Under the pieces are notes generated by a model. The model was not told where the DNA came from and did no database searches. It saw only the letters and a list, made by a program, of their open reading frames with translations. Positions 51,001 through 57,000 of a stretch of DNA of 64,000 nt are shown here, one piece after another. A program made the position numbers and the translations under genes. Source of the stretch: Amphiduros pacificus (lineage: Eukaryota; Annelida; Polychaeta; Phyllodocida; Hesionidae). Positions within the stretch are counted from its first letter, which is position 1. Each line of letters starts with the position of its first letter. Location of the stretch: NCBI GenBank assembly GCA_949316495.1, contig OX439006.1:43420918-43484917 (forward strand), in the 5' to 3' direction.

Positions 51001-54000
51001 GTTCAACCATATCAACTGCTGACATGATTTTTGGTCTACAAAATAAGATTGGTTCAAATAATGGCCTAGTCCAAATATTTGCACATTTTTTTCTGTTTTA
51101 GGTTGGTGATGGGCATGATGTATTGGTGTGGTGTGGCCTTGATTGTTGTGGCACTACTAGTGATTCATTGTGTGTAAACCACCTCTTGCTTGTAAGTGAT
51201 TTTACTAGTATGATAGTACTGCTTTTAGTTTTAGTACCAAAACACTATCTTTGCTTGGTGCACATAGCCACTATATAATCTTATGATTTAATACTTCGGC
51301 TTCTTTTTCTAGTTCTTGTTTTTGCATTTCTTCTGCAATTCGTTTTTCTTCTTCATACCTCTTTTTCATCCTCTCATAATCTGAACATCTTTGCCTACTC
51401 TCTCGTTTTTTTAGGCTATTGTATTCCCGTATTTTATCTATTTCTGCTTTGGTTTTTGGAACTTTTTGCTTGTTTTTCATTTTGTCTCTGTATTTTTGAT
51501 TCCTTATTTTAGCCTTGGCTCTGTCATTGGCTAGTTGCTCAGGTGTTCTATTCAGTCTTCTATATTTTGATCTTAAGGCCTCATTTTTTTTATAATCCAT
51601 GACACCCTCCAGTCCAAATTTATGCTTAATAGCTTTGAGCGTTTTTTGATATGGGGTAGTTGGCTCAGAGTTTTCTGACTCAGATTCTTCTGACTCAGAT
51701 TCATTGTCAGTAGGTGGTAGTGTCAGTTTCACTCTAGGCGACCACCTTGTTCTTTTCTTGCTTGTTGATTCACAACTCTGAGTATGGTTCTGTCTCTTTC
51801 TTGTCCTACTGGACATTTCCTTTGCAGCAATATTTTTTTCGTCCTTTTCATTCTCCTTCTCACCAATATTTTGCTGATCCTTTTCATTTTCACAATGTTG
51901 TTTTCGTTTCTTTCTTGGTATGTCCTCATCAGAGTTGTTTCTCTCCTCTTCATCAGAGTCTACATCAGAGTTGTTGCTCGCCCCTTCATAAAAGTCCTCA
52001 TCAGAGTTGTTGCTCTCCTCTTCTTCTGAGTCCTCATCACAGTTGTTGCTCTCCTTTTCATCAGAGCCCCTATCAGGGTTGTGCAGCCTGGGGCTCTTCC
52101 TGATGCCAGGGCCCACATTCTTCCTAAAGCTACATCTGTCTGTCTCCTTCAGCTTGGGATCTATGCTGACTTTCTTCTTGGGACCTATGCTGAATTTCTT
52201 CTTCTTGGAACCTATACTGACTTTCTTCTTCTTGGAACTTATGCTGACTTTCTTATTCTTGGAACCTATGCTGACTTTCTTATTCTTGGGACCTATGCTG
52301 ACTTTCTTATTCTTGGAACCTATGCTGACTTTCTTTTCCATTTTGACACCTAAGCCTTGCTTCTTCTTCCCCAAATTGAGCTTTTTATCTTTATCAGGCT
52401 GTCCTTCCTTCTGCCTGGTGCTCTTCGGATCAGATTTCTTATTCACTTTCCCCTGAAAACATATATTATAATAGAAATCTAGCACTCATCTGTCAATATG
52501 AGGTTTGTCAGAGAAATAAGTTTACTGCCCACACCATTTTCTCGATGATAATGGATGGACATCTTTCATGTCAATTGTATAAAATCAAATTCAGTTGTTC
52601 TGAATAAGACAAAAATTTTCACTGGATCATCTACACACAGAGCTATAGGGAATTGAAGAATAGAATTTTGAATTACCATTCCAGCAAATTTTTATGCCCC
52701 TTTTATTCCCAAAAAAGACCAATTTTGGCCCAAAATTGTAGTTTTTCAGCAAAATCTTACTTTATGGGCTGTATAAAGTTTAACAATTAAAATTTTACAA
52801 ATTCTCCAATAAAAATCATTACCCTTGGCTGTGATCCCTGTGAATGTGGGATCCTGGACAATTCAGATGGATCTATCTATCAAACTTTTCAAAAATTTCT
52901 GCCAGCTACATGATTTGTTTGGTGACATATAAGGAAAAACATGTTAGGTAGAGAAACATTAGCTCACATTTACTTTGGCATTTCTACACCATAACTCTTT
53001 TATTATAATTAGAAAAACAGTACCACAATGTGGGGATAATACCATGAGCATAATAACGATGTACACACTGAAGAACAAATGTCTAATCATTATATCAGTT
53101 AATAGTGAAGGTAGTAAACTTATTTCACTGGATGACATTCATATTGGTAGTGATATTGATATCCGATCTTTTATTGACTGATATGCGATACAATGTCAAG
53201 TATTTTCAAGGATTTCAAATAGTCATTAAAGAAATATAGCGTTTAAGAAACGCATGACTCACATGCAATTGGATGACCAAGAGATGAGAAAATGCCAAAG
53301 TTTTTTTGTAAAATTGTGATTAAAAAATGTACCTAATCATGGAAATGAGTTTCTACCCTTATAGACACCCATCATATACAGAAACCCTGTCAATGGGGTC
53401 ATTGAATTTGAAGGAATAATGAACTTATAAAATGTTGGAAGTTATTTGTCAAAAACCAACTTTTCCACAAAAAATTCAATTAACCATGTTAAATTTTATA
53501 TTGGTAAAGGCAAGTTGATTTTGGGCAACATCTGTATTCATTGCAATCTGATGAAACTCAATAAAGAGGAAAGTTTAAAATTCTTGAAATTTTTCTAACA
53601 AAAACACATTTTTTTCACCCAAAAATGAAATCTACTGTGCAAAAGGTGTCATCAGCTAACAGAGAATCCCACAGACAACTAATGCTGCAAAGAAAATCAC
53701 TGAAATCAAACAATTAATAAATTTTGAAAATATGTTGAAGTTTTTTTGTGAAAAGCCGATTTTTCGCAAAAAAAGCATCCAATCATGAAAACAACACTTT
53801 AGCATGATAGAGATACATTGTATAGATGGGCTATGTGTTTGTGTTCATTGAAATCAAAGAAATAAGGAATTTAAAAAATGTTAAAATTTTTTTGTGAAAA
53901 ACCAATTTTTTCACCCAAAATGCACTCAACCTTTACAAGATATTAACTGATAAATAAGTTATGTCTATCAATATGAAGTATGGGAACCAATAAACATTGA

Positions 54001-57000
54001 AGATATGGCCAGTACAAAAACTTTTACATTCATAACAGAATGTTAAAGTTTTTTGCAAAAAGGCAATTTTTCCACTCAAAATACACCCATTGTCATTTTA
54101 TCATTAAGATATCATCTATATACGTCTACTGTATCAATTTGGTTGCTGAAACCCAATAAATAAGGAAGTTATAGCAATTTCAAAAACTTTAACATTTGTC
54201 TCAGGTGTTCACGCCACACGGCCGGCTGGACGGCCGGACAGACGGCCGGACAATTTTGTCATTCTATAGACTCACATTTGCATTGCATGTGAGTCAAAAA
54301 TCAACTATAGTACACCTGTCTTAAAATGTACATTGGTTGAACATTGGGTGACTCTCCCCAAGTCCCAGTGAATGGTTTGACAGTCAAAAAGTGACCAATT
54401 TCCTGACATTAACTATTTGTGATTAACTGACTATTTTGTGAGGGATATAAATGGTTTAGCCTTCTGAATGGGGTCTTCTGGGCAGGAAATTATGGACACA
54501 AAGTAACAAATAAATCATGAATGATAACAAAACCTTTTGTAATTCATCAACTCTCAATATGACATGCATGTCACTATTGACTGTCAAAAAGTGCGCAATT
54601 ATTATGGCATTTGATATTTTTAATGTAAATTTTTCTTAGAGCTATCTTTGATTAGGAGGTGTGGTCCCTACATTTAGATGGCAGGGTATGGGAGGAGGTG
54701 TGGTTGAACATTGGGTGACTCGCCTAACATTCCATTGAATGGTTTGACAGTCAAAATGTGACCAATTTCCTGACATTAACTATTTGTGATTAACTGACTA
54801 TTTTGAGAGGTATATAAATGGGTTATCTATATGAATGGGGTTTTCTGGGCAGACAATTATGGATACAAAGTAACACATAAATCATGAATGCTAACAAAAC
54901 CTTTTGTAATTCATTGACTCTCAATATGGCATGCATGTCACTGTTGACCGTCAAAAAGTGCACAATTATTATGGCATTTGATATTTTTAATGTAGATTTT
55001 TATCAGGGCTATCTTTGATTAGCAGGTGTGGTCCCTACATTTAGATGGCAGGGTATGGGAGGAGGTGTGGTTGAACATTGGGTGACTCACGTAACATCCC
55101 ATTGAATGGTTTGACAGTCAAAAAGTGGCCAATTTCCTGACATTAACTATTTGTGATTAACTGACTATTTTGTGAGGGAAAATGGTTTAGCCTTTTGAAT
55201 GGGGTCTTCTGGGCAGGAAATTAAGGACACAAAGTAACACATAAATCATGAATGCTAACAAATTTTTTGTAATTCATTGACTCTCAATATGACATGCATG
55301 TCACTATTGACCGTCAAAAAGTGCACAATTTATATGGCATTCGATATTTCTAATGCAGATTTTTTGTAAGGGTTATAATTGATTAGTAGGTGTGGCTTCT
55401 ACATTTATATGACAGGTAGTGGGGGGATGGTTGGACATTGGGTGACTCTCCTAAGATGCCATTGAATGGTTTGACAGTCAAAAAATGACCAACTTCCTGA
55501 CATTAATTATTTTTGATTAACTATTTTTGTGAGGGCTATAAATGGTTCATCCATTTGAATGGGGTCTTCTGGCCATACAATTATGGCTACTTAACACATA
55601 AATCATGAATGATGACAAAACCTTTTGCAATACATTGACTCTTTATATAACATGCATGTCACTATCGACCGTCAAGAAGTGCACAATTTTATGGCATTCT
55701 GAATGACTGATTATTTTGTGAGGGCTATTACTGTTTAGGAGGTGTGGCTCCAACTTTTAAATGGCAGGAAATGAGTGGTTGGACATTGCATGTCTGTCCA
55801 TAAATCCCACTGCATGTGGTTTGACGGTCAAAAAGTGACCAATTTCCTTACATCAAATATTTTCGATAGATCTCAAAGATGGGTCATCTATAGGTTATAA
55901 AGGGCCAAAATTGATCAGTGAGGCTAATTTGCACAGGGTGTGTGCTTCCAACATTTTAGCAGAGGAAATGGGAGAAAATGTGGTTGGATATTTGTTGACT
56001 GTCCATAAATCTCACTTGATGGATTGACTGTCAAAAAGTGAACAATTTCCTGACATTCAATATTGTGAATGACTGACTATTTTGAGTAGGAGTGGAAAAC
56101 CTTTCCAACACCAAATACAATACTTGATATATTAAAAGATTTTTTGCATGTTTTAGTCACCCAATGATTAGGAGAATGAATTTCAAATTGGACACTTTTG
56201 GACAAGGAGTCTCAAAATATGTGCAGATTTTTTGACCCTGGTCAAAAGTATACAAAAATCCATTCACAATCTAATGACCTTCAAGGTGACATTGACCACA
56301 CCATATGAAAGTCAGATCACATCCCCTCACAAAAAAAACCCAAATGTTCACTATTTGTGGTGAAATAATGCCATAACAATCCTTTCAAAATATGCACATT
56401 TCCCTGGTGGCCATCTCTTTGGACTGTCCATGAAGGGGCCACCCTATTTACCATTGTCTAGTTTTCTTTTGTGCCTTCTTCTTTCTTTTTTCACTACCCA
56501 CTGCTACCAATATGGCTGCTCCCACCAAAAATACTGTCTACACCAAATGTTCCCCCCTATAATTTTCTGCTTGCCTCCTCCAACACCAATGTACACTTGC
56601 TGGACGTTTATGCTTTTTTTTGACTGAACATTGTTTCCTAAAATATGGAAAAAATTAGTTATTAATTTCAATGTTTTTGGTATTTTTTACAAGTTTTATC
56701 AGTTCTTATAAATGAAATATAAGTAGGATATCATAATTTGCCTCTGCCTACAAGTAAAATGGGCTTTTTGGAGGCAAGTGGACACTTCCAAAATGGAGGG
56801 AAAAATTTGGTTCACTGATCACTTTTTGACTGGATATAAATCTTGTAAAAAAGCAGGGTTAGCCTTGGAATTACCAAAAACTGGCTGGACAAAACTTTCA
56901 TTGGACTCTTTGTGTGGATTTCATACCTACTAGACATCAGTAAGTCATTTTATTTCAAAGATTGAAGCTTTTTAAGAAGATGTGTTTTAACAGGATGTGC

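Noticed and set aside
51271-52485. Inclusion of the Lys-rich exon in ZMYND8
   Set aside because: It lies inside the TIR element, and exon 1 (two-base overhang) joins exon 2 (one-base start) directly to make Arg-Ala in frame.
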